This document shows positions 1 through 11,082 of a stretch of 64,000 nt of DNA, piece after piece (within the stretch, counting starts at the first letter, position 1; each line of letters starts with the position of its first letter). The notes below the pieces were generated by a model. The model saw nothing but the letters and a program-made list of their open reading frames with translations. It was not told the origin of the DNA and made no database searches. This stretch comes from Fulvia fulva (Eukaryota > Ascomycota > Dothideomycetes > Mycosphaerellales > Mycosphaerellaceae). Location of the stretch: NCBI RefSeq assembly GCF_020509005.1, contig NC_063023.1:1-64000 (forward strand), given 5' to 3'. Position numbers and translations under genes: made by a program.

Positions 1-48
1 AACCCTAACCCTAACCCTAACCCTAACCCTAACCCTAACCCTAACCCT
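1..48. repeat. Telomere repeat (AACCCT)8
   Basis: Eight perfect tandem copies of the hexamer AACCCT begin at the first base, which is the C-rich strand of a TTAGGG telomere read from the chromosome end inwards. The array ends sharply at 48 and the next bases are already RIP-damaged retroelement sequence, with no recognisable subtelomeric spacer or helicase gene. Confidence 0.97.
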
Positions 49-1314
49 CCGGCTAGTCTCGACCTTTAGTTCTTTCTTCGTTCGACGCGCTAGGCGCTTA
101 AGTATTTCAATCCTGTCGGCGGGTAGTAGCTAGCGGACGTAGTAAGACGGTTCCGGTTTATTATAGGTATCGACGGTATGTCGTATTACTACTATCGTCG
201 TATACGTCTCCTATACTACTATAGGTTCGTCTTTATCCTCTACGTAGGGTTTAGCGTAATTAGATAGAGCTTAAGGTCGCGAACTCTCTAGTACTAGTAT
301 CTCGGTCTAAAGAACGCCTCTTAGTATAATATCCTTATTATTAATAGACTATACGTATACTAGTTTAGTTCCTAGTATACAGTTCTGTCGATAATATAGT
401 AAGAATAGGGTTATAGTTCCTAACGTATAGTAGAACGTAGATTAATGCTCGTCCTACTAGGGACGGCTAAGGACTATATCGTATTCTAGTACTACGTAGT
501 AGCTAGACCTAGTCTCTACGTAGTTACCGATCTAAGTCTATACCGTTGTTCTATAAGTAATAAGGTTACTAGTAGGTCGGCTATCTACTAATATTAGCCC
601 TAACAGATTAGGTAGCTATATTATATTAAGGTTGTTCTTATACGTAAAGTCTATATTAAAGTACGTAGAGTTAGCACTACTATTATAAAGGGTTTAAGTA
701 GGGATCTTTCTATTTACTATATATAGTATAACTAGATAAGAAGCTATTACCGGATTGTGTTTATCTATAGAGTAGTTTATAGCTAGTAGGGAGTATACTA
801 ATATACTTAAAACCTTACCTCCCTTAGGAGGCCTATATTTATGTTTATACTTTTTCTCGTTTTCTCGTAACTCTAACTCGTACGATCTACTACGTATTAC
901 GCTTACGGAGTGGACTAGGCGTTTCCCGCGCCGCCGGTAATATTAGCGTTACTACTATTACTACCGTTACGGCGGTTATTACTTAGGTTATATCCTAGCG
1001 TAAATAGGCGGCGGGCGATATCTCGAAGGGGGTACTAATCGGTGTCGATACGGCGGTGCCCTTCTTATTCGTATTTTAAGCACCGATTCTAATCGATATA
1101 TTCCTAGGCTCGAGTAGTATCTAAAGGTTAGATATACTAAAATACCTAAGGTCGATTAGCCTACTTAGTCTTCGCGTTCGGGTTAGTATTATTACCGCTA
1201 CTACTCGAAGCCGTATCCTTCTTATCGTCGTTACCCTTAGTAGTCTTCTTATTACCTTAGGTCTTATTACTATTACCGGTCTTACCGTACTTAAGGTCGA
1301 ACGCCTTAAACTTA
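49..1314 (-). mobile_element. RIP-decayed LTR retroelement, gag C-terminus and protease part
   Basis: Nearly every CpA and TpG is missing while CpG is kept, the signature of saturated RIP. Read on the minus strand with TAG/TAA treated as former Trp/Gln codons, the segment continues the gag seen at 6862-8700. It then shows a decayed zinc-knuckle-like CLK...H stretch near 1060-1080, a possible aspartic protease active site (DSxxTSNLI near 580) and, near 440, a YDIVLSRPW-like block resembling the DxxLGxPW motif that follows Ty3/gypsy proteases. No reverse transcriptase follows: the telomere begins first. The Ty3/gypsy assignment rests on these decayed motifs only. The copia element at 1320-6856 interrupts it. 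Confidence 0.5.
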
Positions 1315-1319
1315 TCCTC
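1315..1319. repeat. Target-site duplication TCCTC, left
   Basis: TCCTC directly precedes the left LTR and is repeated exactly at 6857-6861 after the right LTR. A 5-bp duplication is standard for Ty1/copia integration and defines the element ends to the base. Confidence 0.95.
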
Positions 1320-1553
1320 TGTTAAATAGGTACGAGTTGCGTAGTAGTGGAAGACGGCGGATCACACAAAAGACGAAGAAGGACCCAATAGGATAGCGTG
1401 TATCTACATATAGTATCGCCGGTGTTGGTGTAGGTAGATGCTAGGTGTCCGGATGTTGGCTAGCCTATAGGCTGGCAAACCCTAGTCACGTGATCTAATC
1501 ACATGACACACCCACACCTACATGCTTGTCCTGCGGCCTGTATGTTCTCAACA
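1320..1553 (-). repeat. Copia 3' LTR (234 bp)
   Basis: Starts TGTTAAATAGG and ends TTCTCAACA on the plus strand, the same as 6623-6856. Five of the eight differences from the other LTR are RIP-type changes in this copy, none is a transversion, and there are no indels. Confidence 0.93.
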
Positions 1554-1564
1554 CTCCCACTCAG
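1554..1564 (-). other. Copia polypurine tract
   Basis: Directly upstream of the 3' LTR on the coding strand the sequence is CTGAGTGGGAG, a purine run abutting the TGTTGAG of the LTR. This is the usual plus-strand priming site in copia elements. Confidence 0.75.
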
Positions 1565-1588
1565 GCCACATGGTCTCCTACAATCCCT

Positions 1589-4500
1589 TTACGCAAGCTG
1601 GAGCTGCCTTACAAAGTTTTGGAACTGCTGGCCATTGAGGGGCTTTGTTAACCTATCAGCAGCCATGTCCTTTGTATGGCAGTAGTCCACTGCAATCTTC
1701 TTCTGCCACCAGAGATGTCTGACATAGTTATATGCAACATCAATATGCTTTGACCTTTCATACACATGGGCATCTTTGACAAGTGTCAAAGCGGCTTGGT
1801 TGTCACCCATGAGCTTGACTGGCCTTAGCTCGTCAACAGTGCCCTTGCTTGCCCTTACACTCGGCTAGAAAGAGCTCTTTCCCACCAGTTCTGGGCACCC
1901 CATTTCCCTGAGGACAGCAGCAAGAAATTGTGACTGCTTTGCGGCTGCGTTCATAGCCATGAACTCAGCTTCCATTGTTGATGTTACAACAGACTTCTGC
2001 TTCCTACTCATCCAGGACACAGGTGATCCACAAAGGAACCACACGTATCCCAGAATTGAGACTCTATCCACTTTGTCCATAGCGTAGTCAGAGTCCGAGT
2101 ATCCCTGGAGATTGCCCCCTCCCTTTCTATACATAAGACCTAGGTCTGGGTACGACCGCAGGTATCGGGAGAGCTTCTTCAAAGCCTTTATATGCTGCTG
2201 CGAGGGATCAGCAACAAATGAGCTAATTCTTCCAAGGGGGAATGCTAAGTCTGGCCTTGTCATTGTCATTGGCCACATCCAGGTACCATTGTGGCTCTGG
2301 TAATCCTGTTTGTTGCACCTCTCATCCATAGGTGCCGTAGGCACTAAATGCTCGTAGCTCTCCATAGGTAAGTGGGTTGGCGTAGCCTTCTCTCTAGCCA
2401 TGTTCATCTTGGCTAAGTTAGCGTGGACATAGTGTCCTTGATCAAGCTTCAAAGTGCCTTGGGACCTGTCTCTTGTAATCCTCATTCCAAGGATCTTCGT
2501 AGGTTCACCAAGATCTTTAATCTTAAACACTTTTCCAAGCTCAGCCTTAAACCACTGAACATCTGACAGCTTCGGAGCTGCAATGGGTATGTCATCCACA
2601 TGGGTAAGGACCATAAGGTCTCTATCCGTATGGATAAGTAGGCATGGATCTACCTGGGACTAGGTAAATCCAATCTTCTCTAGCTTCGTAACACAGAGCT
2701 TGTTCCAGTCTCTAGCTGCTTGCTTAAGCCCATAAAGGCTTCGTAGGACCTTGAACACTATGTTTGGAGCTGCTTCAACTCCTGGGGGTGGGATCATATA
2801 GATGTCTTCAAGAAGGCTGCTTTAGGTAAAAGCATTATTCACATCCACTAGGTGCATCTCGAGATCTCTCTCACATACTACTGCCATGAATACTCGGAGA
2901 GTATCATGTCTAACAGTAGGTACAAAGGTCTCTTCGAAGTCAACCCCATATTTCTGTGAAAACCCTCTTGCAACTAGTCTTGCCTTGAACTTCTCAATGG
3001 CTCCACTAATCATTCTTTTCACATCAAAGACCCACCTAGAAGTAATTAGATTCGCACCCTTTGGCGGTACAACTGCTTCCTAGGTGTTGTTGCTTGCTAA
3101 GGCAATAAGTTCGTTCTCGATTGCCTCTCTCCACATATGTCCCCATTCGGGGTCTCCTACGGCTGCCTTATAGGACTTTGGGATTGGCACTTCCTGCTGA
3201 TAGGCTATGGCCTGCCCAATAGCAGCAAATGCATGTTCTTCCACGTCGTTCAGAATCTCCTCTACCCAGCTCATTGTAGGGTCTAGATGGAACATCTGGG
3301 CGATAAGAGCCTTATGGTGTTTAGCCTCATGCTCTTCAGAGTTATCATCTCCGTCCCCCCTTGACCTCTTGTTACCTACAACCTGAGGTGGCGCTAGGTG
3401 TTCGGATAGGTCGAACTGAACGACATCTTCTTTTTCTTTCATTGGAGTACCCTGATCTCCAAACTTCTAGTATTCCCCAATGTCCTTTGGGGGAGGGGGA
3501 AGTTGCACAAACAGCGGTTGCTGTGGTGTTGATGACTTGGGTAGGTTCTGTACAGATCCACCGTTATCGGCCTTCGACAGTGTTGAAACCGCCTCAATAT
3601 TTTCTCCTGGCCTTCGTAACGGTGTCTCTGATAATCCCCTATCGGAAAATTTCGCCCCAAAGGGCTTCCTCCCAACAGGATTGCGCTGTGGCGCTCGACT
3701 CGGCTGGTTAGTGAAGGTGATACCAAGATCCATATCTCCCCCCTTCTCATTCTCAAACCAGTCGACGTGACTATGCGCTTTTATTACTTTCATGTCGGGA
3801 TCCCAGAACAGCCATTGTTTTGTGGTGTTTTCTGAGTAGCCCACAAACACGGCTTCTTTTCCTCGGTTCATCAACTTGTCTCTCCTCAAGCCTTGAGGTT
3901 GGGCTCTTGGGTCTACATAGACCACAGCTTTGCATCCCTAGACGCGGAAATGGTCGACTGACGGTACTTGGCCAGTAAAGGCTTCTTCTAGTGAAAGAGC
4001 AATACCATCAATGATCGGACCATTAGGCAGTCTGTTTCTGATCACAGTCTGTGCTTGCAAAGCTTCTGGCCAGAACTCAACTGGCATGCCAGAGTCTTCA
4101 AGCATAGCCCGGACTGTGTTCTCAGAGGCTTGAATTGACCTTTCTATAGGTCCATTTTGAAGAGAGTTGTAGGCATCAGTTGTGTCCATCTGAGTGCCAA
4201 ACTCCTTCTCCCACTCTTTTAGCAAGGCGAGAATTTCCTTTGCACTATCACTGCGGATCGTAGACAGAAAGCACCTTGACTGCCGTTCTGCCTAGACCTT
4301 CCAATCCCGTAGGGCTGCAGGAGCGTCGCTCCTGGCCTTCAAAGGGATTACCCACTTCTTCCTAGAGAAGTTGTCTACAATCTCAAGCCAATATTTGTAT
4401 CCTAGCCTAGAGACTGCGCCCTGAAAAGGCCCACAGATGTCAATGGAGATGAGGGCCAGCCTCTCCCCTTTCCTCTCTGTGGCAGGTCCTTTGAACTTCC

Positions 4501-6115
4501 TCATGTTTGCAAGGGAGCAGACCTTGCAATTCTGGTGTTCAGAAGGAACAGGAATGGGATCTTTCTTGTCAGTGACTCTATGCAGGTTTCTTAGCAGTCC
4601 CTTGCCAAGGTGTGCACATCTTCTATGCCATAGCTCCCACTGATCTTCGGACTCAGTGTTAGCCATAGCGGTACCGTCACGTTCTTGAGAGAGTATGCCA
4701 GCATGCTGTGGCTCAAGAATTTCCGAGATCGAGTGGATAAAAGGTACTCCTCCTCGAAGTTTGGTCTGGACAACGGGTTTACTAGACAAGGATTTTAGGG
4801 TGAAACTGGGTGGTTGGACAGCAAACTGTTGGCTGAACTGATTCCACGAAACAAGACTAACTCCAAGGCCAGGAACAAACAGGACATTTTCTAAGACAAT
4901 TTGCTTTCCAGAAGGACCACCCATTACTACACTTCCCATATATGTAGCTTGTAGATAGCCACCCCTAACCTTGATCCACTTCCTCTTTTGAAGAGGCTTC
5001 AGTGTCCTGAATAGTGAATCTTGGTCAGTCATATGTGATGATGCACAAGAGTCAAGCAACCACTCGGACGAGGGGTACTTGCCTTTGGCTTCCATAGTGG
5101 AATGGGCAACCTCATCAACATCATCATCTTCTGATGGTATCTCAGGGTCTGATGCGTCTTCCTGGGTCGCATAGGCCCTTGCAGGCTTACTAGAGGAGGC
5201 CTTTGGCTTGCGGCTCTCCTTCATCTGCTTTGCAAGGTCCGTCATCACCTTGAGGACATCACGAAGGTTTGGTGATGATGACCTCCTACGAGGTGGTGAC
5301 GGTTGTCTCTTAGCAGGGTAGGTAATCCTAGCTAGTTTGTCCTTGTTCCTAACAGCCTGCTGAGCTGCAGAAAGGTGTGGGCACTTGCTCATAAAATGGT
5401 CACCACCGCAGAGATGGCACGTGAGCTTGCCCTGGAAACCCTTCTTAGCGAACATGGCTGTCCCTTGATGAATCATTGATTCTTGCTTCTCCCTAAGAAT
5501 TGCAAGAATGTCTTGTGGTGAGAGATTCACCTGGGCATCAATTGCATCGCGAATTGAGCCAAATGAGTCTGGCAGAGCTGCTAAGAGTTGCTGGATCTTT
5601 CTGTCCTTAGTCTTGATGTCTTGGAACTGAGGCGAGATTGAAACAGCCCTCCTTGCAATTGAGCTAAGCTCCTGCCAGGCGTCATCTATAGACTGGTCTT
5701 CTGTCATCACGAAATTGGTGTATTGCTGAAGCAAACTTCTTCCAGTAGCGAGAAGTCTTCTCTTATATTTAGCTTCAGCCCATTCCTACAACTCCTTCGC
5801 ATGCCGGATCTCGTATGTCATCTCTTGGTCATCTGTCGACAGACAGATGTACATCTTATACAGGGCCGTTGCATTGTGCCGTCTGTACGATGCCTTCCTT
5901 ATCGCTTGATCCAAAGGAAGGGATGACTCCGATGATGTAGAGGGTGTCGCTATAGATAGGGTTGCAGCGGGAATGTCCGTGATGATGTCTTCGAGGACCT
6001 AGTCAACCTGCTTTGATACCAGGTGTATTCTTATCAGCTTGAACCATGTTTCGTGGTTCTCTCTTGTCAGAAGAGGTGCTGCTCTCTTTCTTATGAACCC
6101 AGTCTCGTTCTCCAT
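1589..6115 (-). pseudogene. Copia Gag-Pol polyprotein, broken by stops only
   Basis: From the ATG at 6115 to the TAA at 1589 a single frame of about 1,508 codons can be followed with no frameshift. In order: UBN2-like gag, zinc knuckle CX2CX3HX4C (5394-5432), protease WLLDSCASSHMTD (Cys in place of the usual Gly after Asp-Ser), GAG-pre-integrase/HHCC zinc finger, integrase core (DICGPF), reverse transcriptase (KARLVARGFSQ; LTHVDD for the YVDD box) and RNase H (SDSDYA, MGDNQAAL, SKHID). At least nine in-frame stops interrupt it: TAG at 5999, 5786, 4292, 3938, 3467, 3080, 2660 and 1865, and TAA at 2822 (lowest coordinate of each codon). All fit Trp or Gln codons changed by CpA-to-TpA. Confidence 0.9.
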
Positions 6116-6610
6116 TTTTTGTAAGTTGAGGGATAGGTTGGCTGCCCTTAGGTAAAAGGATGTATTCGGTCGTACGCGATCGGATCGAAATGGGATAAAC
6201 CGAACGCGAGGTTGATAGCGGAGAGGATAGCTATCCGCCGGGAAGAGGAGGAAAGTCGGTCGGTAAGGATCGTGTTAGTGCTGAGACACTGTAGCGTAAC
6301 TCTCTTAGCAGAGGGGGTTTCTGAGACACTGCGGCTCTCTTAGATAGAACAGTTAGTCGATGCGAACGCGATGTCCGGAGAGCGACTCTTCTCAGTAAGC
6401 TCGCCCACTTGTCTAAGGTATTGGCACAGGCTCCCTAACTCGGAGTCTGACAGTGCCTCACTAGGCTCTTTCACGTCTTATATACACCTACAGCGCGGCT
6501 ATAGCTTCCTGTGCAATGCGGGTGCGGCCTCCAGTCTGCCTTCCTTTTGTTCTGAAGAGGAATAACTCCAATACGACTTTGTCGAGGGTGAAACACCGAG
6601 TTGCTAACCC
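6116..6610 (-). other. Copia 5' leader between primer site and gag
   Basis: About 500 bp of leader between the primer-binding site and the gag ATG, containing a few short ORFs (for example 6371-6565 plus) that look incidental. Such a leader usually carries dimerisation and packaging signals, but none can be recognised here. Confidence 0.5.
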
Positions 6611-6622
6611 GGGCTCATAACC
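6611..6622 (-). other. Copia primer-binding site, half initiator-Met tRNA type
   Basis: Immediately inside the 5' LTR the minus strand reads GGTTATGAGCCC, complementary to GGGCTCATAACC, the anticodon stem-loop (CAU) of initiator methionine tRNA. Drosophila copia and yeast Ty5 prime from a tRNA-iMet fragment cut in the anticodon region in the same way. The match ends exactly at the LTR boundary. Confidence 0.8.
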
Positions 6623-6856
6623 TGTTAAATAGGTACGAGTTGCGCAGCAGTAGAAGACGGCGGATCACACAAAAGACGAAGAAGGACCCAATGGGATAGC
6701 GTGTATCTACATACAGTATCGCCGGTGTTAGTATAGGTAGATGCTAGGTGTCCGGATGTTGGCCAGCCTATAGGCTGGCAAACCCTAGTCACGTGATCTA
6801 ATCACATGACACACCCACACCTACATGCTTGTCCTGCGGCCTGTATGTTCTCAACA
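6623..6856 (-). repeat. Copia 5' LTR (234 bp)
   Basis: Direct repeat of 1320-1553. It differs at eight positions by my alignment, all transitions of the CpA/TpA or TpG/TpA kind; three of the changed states lie in this copy. It contains CACGTGAT and promoter-like sequence but no element I can assign with confidence. Confidence 0.93.
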
Positions 6857-6861
6857 TCCTC
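6857..6861. repeat. Target-site duplication TCCTC, right
   Basis: Second copy of the 5-bp duplication flanking the copia element (first copy 1315-1319). Removing the element and one copy restores a continuous RIP-decayed gag sequence. Confidence 0.95.
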
Positions 6862-9233
6862 GTAGTTATTTAGCGTAGATACGACTTGCTTAAGGGTCAT
6901 TTTGACTATGTCCTCGTTTATAATACTCGTTTATAATACGGTTGTCGTAGCGCGAGTTTAACTTACGGAGTAGGAAGTCCTTCTCGAGTTTCTTTTCCTT
7001 CGCGCCGTTATTAAGGTTAACTATATCGGCGTTCTTACGGAAGGATAGGTAGAAGTCACTAAACTTCTCCTTATTACCCTACTATAGACTATTAAGCTTA
7101 GTTATAGCATTAGTATAGGTATTACGGGTACCGTAGCTCCGGGCTAGATCTTCTATTATCTTATCTATAGAAGCGTACTAAGTAGTCGTACCTTCCGTAG
7201 ACTTAGTAAGACTAGGGATTCTTAAGTCGACATAGGTCTATATACCGTTCTTTAACTAGCTCTAGACGTTATAAAGGGAGTCCTTTATAGTACGGTACTT
7301 TAAGGCTTAGAGCTTAGCTTCGGTAGTACGCTACTACTCTTAGAACTTAATATCGTCGCTCTTTAGGTCGAACTTAGTAGGGGCCTTTAGCTCGTTAGAG
7401 GACTTAATACTAGTAGTTATATCGGCGTCGTAAGTCGTATATACGGAGATAGGGTTACTATCTAAGTCGGTACTCGGGCGATTCTTCCTACCCTTACGAC
7501 TACCGTCCTTACGGCTATTCTTACGGCCCTTATTACCGTCGTCCTCGTCGTCTAATAAGTCCGATAAATCCGGGTCCGACTTCTTCTTATTAGGTTTGCC
7601 TCTATTTTACCGACGCTCTAGTGACTCTTTAGACTCGGTTCGCTAAGGTAGTAGGTCTTACTTCTCCTTAGACTAGCTACGGTCTATCTCTTACTTCTTA
7701 AGCTTAGTAATACGCTTCTCGGCTACTATAAGCTTAGTCTCGGTCTCTACTAGCTTACTCTCCGCTACCTTATACTACGTACGATATACCTTCTTTATAT
7801 CTTTAGCCCTTATAAGCTCGTCTAGGTCGATAATAATAGTATTACCGTACTTAGCGAGCTCCTCCTTTAGTCGCGTGACCTCCTCTTCTAGGGACTATCT
7901 AGTCGCCTATTCCGTATCAATTATATCCTCGAGTCGGTCTATCTAGTCCTTAGTATCTTACGCCTTACGGAGGTTAATACGGTTAGCTATATCGAGCGTA
8001 GTATTAAGTTTATACGTACGTTAGTAATCGGACTCGATATTATAGAGGATCTTATAGATCTACTAGGGATAGTTATTGACCGTCTTCTTGAACTTGTCTA
8101 TATTTAACCCGTTTAACGAGTCGAAGGCTTCCTAGAAGTTGTCGATAGTAACCCTCCTCTTCCTTAGTACCTTAGTACCCTTATCTTCTGTCTTATCCTC
8201 GATAAACTCCGCCCTATATAGGTTAGCTAAGTTTAGCTCTATCTCGACCTCCTCTTCCTTAATCGCCTTAAGTTAGTCGAACACCTTCTTATACTACTTA
8301 CGGTACTAGTTATTCTCGTCGAGGAGCCTATTTACGATATCCTCTTTACGTTCTTAAGTCTATATCGCCGGGTTCGCGCTATCGTTATTAGGTAGACCGG
8401 ATAGTAGGGTAAAGAAGGATAATCTATTAAGGGACGCGCGATAAACGCGTCTATTAGTATTCTCTATACTTACGCCTAGTACGCCGGTACCGGTCTGTCT
8501 CGCTATTATTACTATATTAGCTAAAATCTACTTTAAGGTACGACTTAGCGAGTACGATACCTAATCTTAGTACTTCTTTGTATACTATTGCGGTTTCTCT
8601 ATAATCTCGCGAATATAGCTTCTCGTATCTCTCTATACGTTAGTAATAATCTATTCGAGGTATTATAAGTAGGTATAAGTACGTAGTCGGGTAAGGTATA
8701 AGTCGAATAGATGTTCTATCTAAGGGAGGCGCGGAGGGCGCGAGAGTTATATACGGGCGCTAAGCCGCTAGTCGGATTAGTTAGCGGGCGCGAGGTCTAG
8801 GTACGTACCCGCGGATTTAAGTAAATATACGCCGGTACGGTAATATAGGTAGGCGTAACTAACTATTACGGGCGAGAGTACTATAATAGGATCGGGTAAA
8901 GATATATATAGTTACGCGAGCTATCTAAGAGAGCGCGAGAAGCGCGAGAAGATAAAGTCGCGCGAATCGAGCTAGCGGGTACTAGCGGCCGCTAGCGCGC
9001 GGGCGTACGGCCGACGATACTATATTACGAGGCAGTTCGTAAGAAAGGCTATCTCGTAATAAGTAGCTATAACTATAAAATAGGTTATAGGCTAGTAAAA
9101 GTTCTACGCCGGTTTACTAGGTCTAGGGGGTACTACTATACTAGTTATAGTAGTAGTACTATAACGATATAAACTCTACTTTAGGGCTTCCTTATTAAAG
9201 CGAATATTAGTAAGCGCTAACCGGGCTTATAAC
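6862..9233 (-). mobile_element. RIP-decayed LTR retroelement, gag part and 5' end
   Basis: This is the other side of the element split by the copia insertion; the flanks join at the duplicated TCCTC. The minus-strand reading frame is gag-like: a lysine/glutamate-rich coil (about 7600-8400), then a conserved helical block around 6900-7100 (FRKNADIVNLNNGAKE) resembling retrotransposon capsid. All stops fit CpA-to-TpA decay. At 9223-9233 the plus strand reads gggcttataac, which is the half-initiator-tRNA primer-site core of the copia element (gggctcataac) after one CpA-to-TpA change, so the 5' LTR of this element may begin near 9234. LTR limits cannot be fixed because the 3' LTR lies beyond the telomere. 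Confidence 0.5.
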
Positions 9234-9389
9234 TATTACGTTAGAAGTATAGGAAGTTATTATACGGGCTAAGACTATCGATCTCTACGCCAAAACACGA
9301 CATATTCGAAAGCTCTTATTAAGGCTATTCTAACGATATATAAAGTAGGCCACTACCCCTAGGACTAAGGGAGTTCTACCTTATTCAAT

Positions 9390-11082
9390 CTAGATAGCTT
9401 AAAGCTCTCTTCACCCCGTTTCTTCAGCTCTAAACGCCGCGGAGGTGCCTAGCTATATTAGGCAACTCCTAGGTAATAGTAGCCTAGGCTACGGTACTAA
9501 CGGCGCCTACGGCCCTATAGGCGAAGCCCCCCTAAGACAAGTAGTAGCAACTTATAGAGGACGTAAAAAGTATAGAAACTAACGATCAGCTCCCTTACCG
9601 GTCTCTATAGGTAATGATCACTTAGCTACGCACGGCGCTTGTACTATCGTATTACCGAGGGTAATAAGAAATAAGGACGACGTCCTAGGCGATTAGTAAG
9701 GCCACCCGGAATCAACACCCCTATAGCTAGGCATCGGTCGCGGCATCGATACTAGGCCCCCGCCTAACGTACGATGTAGTTACGATCCGTATTATAGCAA
9801 AGGAAGACTAGGCCGAAGTTACGAAGCTATCGAATAAGGAGCTCGCCTAACGAATTAACTAACTAGGGGTAGTCGTAGTGAACTAATAGTCTAACGGCAC
9901 TCTATAGATCTATACTAGCTCTACTACTACTAGGAGGCACCTAGAGGCATAGCTATAGTAGGCATCTAAGGTTACGGTATTAGCGAAGGTCTTAACGAAA
10001 CAATTTACGATCCTAGTCTACGATATACCTAAGGAGTTTGACCTAACTAACTAGGGTCACCTACGCGCTCTCTAAGAGGACAACCCGGTCACTCTTAACT
10101 CTCTAATCTAGAAGGCGACTTGGCTCTATAGGAAATGGCTAGAAGGCAAGAAGGCCTCGGCGCTAATAGTATCGCTATAAGACGCGAAAGCGGCGGATCT
10201 AGCGATAGAACAAGGCCTAGTCTAGTAATATAGCCTTAAGATAGTAGAAAAGTACTCCTTATCCTTTCGTGTCCTCTAATGCTTCAAATGCTAATAGTAT
10301 AGACACTAAACCTACACGTATATAAACAAGTAGGCCTACTCGAACTATATAGGAGACTATATATCTAGGGACTATATATCGACTACAAGACGGTACGCGA
10401 ACTGTCCGGGGTACTACCTATCGTATAGTACGGAATGCCTATAGCGGAAACTAGCGAAAAACAAGGCAATCACAAACAGAACCGTCGCCCTAAGATTCTA
10501 CGGCGACCGTAAGGCTAGCCTATACCGGAACTAACTAGCGGCGGTCGGGTATAAGCGCCCTAGGGCCGAGAACAATATAAAGGATACGTAACCTAGGGCG
10601 TACGGGAGGCTACGTGCTCTACTAGCTACGGCGAGGGAATCTAACTAGGCCCGGCTCCCCTTTAGTATATAGCCGATACGCGTAGACTAGGACGCGCTAG
10701 GTAATAGGATATAGGACATTATAGAGGAAATAATTGTCGATAACGATAACTAGCCTCGATAGGCTTAGTATTATCTAGTATAACGTTAACTATAGTAAGG
10801 ATATAGTACAGAACTATTTCCTATACGAGGCGGACCCGTACGTCTACTACGTCCTAGTAATCTAGGAGCTATAGATTAACCCGTACTATAAGAGGCTAAC
10901 GACCTATAAGTTACTAGGCTATACGATATATCTACGAAGCGACGGTAGACCCCGTACGTGCTTCTATATTAGTAAGGATATACTAGCCCCCGAATAGGAG
11001 GTAGTGTACTACGTAGACGAAGAAGGCGGGGGAAATATTACCTCCCTCTATATAGGTAGTACTTGAATACACAACATATATA
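9390..11082 (+). mobile_element. Tad-like LINE copy B, 5' part: ORF1 and start of endonuclease
   Basis: RIP-decayed plus-strand sequence. ORF1 ends in a zinc knuckle at about 10280-10321 whose cysteine, histidine and spacing (CX2CX4HX4C) are recognisable once TAA/TAG/TAC are read as decayed Gln/Cys codons. From about 10790 the frame matches the N-terminus of a LINE apurinic-type endonuclease: QYN, then a VLVIQEL block, RTCFYISKD and an IHN motif at about 11070. The match stops there because another LINE is inserted; it resumes at 12771. The left boundary is approximate. Confidence 0.7.

Larger units (their letters stand above)
1320..6856 (-). mobile_element. Complete Ty1/copia LTR retrotransposon
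   Basis: A 5,537-bp element bounded by 234-bp LTRs that start TG and end CA, with a 5-bp target duplication. The coding strand is minus, so the 5' LTR is at the right. Internal order on the minus strand is gag, CCHC knuckle, protease, integrase, reverse transcriptase, RNase H, which is the copia order (integrase before RT). Unlike its surroundings it retains most CpA/TpG, so it inserted after the flanking element had been RIPed and has had only light RIP itself. The polyprotein frame is broken by stops, so it is non-autonomous now. Confidence 0.95.

Noticed and set aside
1..48. CRISPR-like or minisatellite array
   Set aside because: Perfect hexamers without spacers at the sequence end: telomere.
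6611..6622. tRNA gene fragment in the copia leader
   Set aside because: Only the anticodon-loop complement is present, exactly at the LTR edge; it is a primer-binding site.
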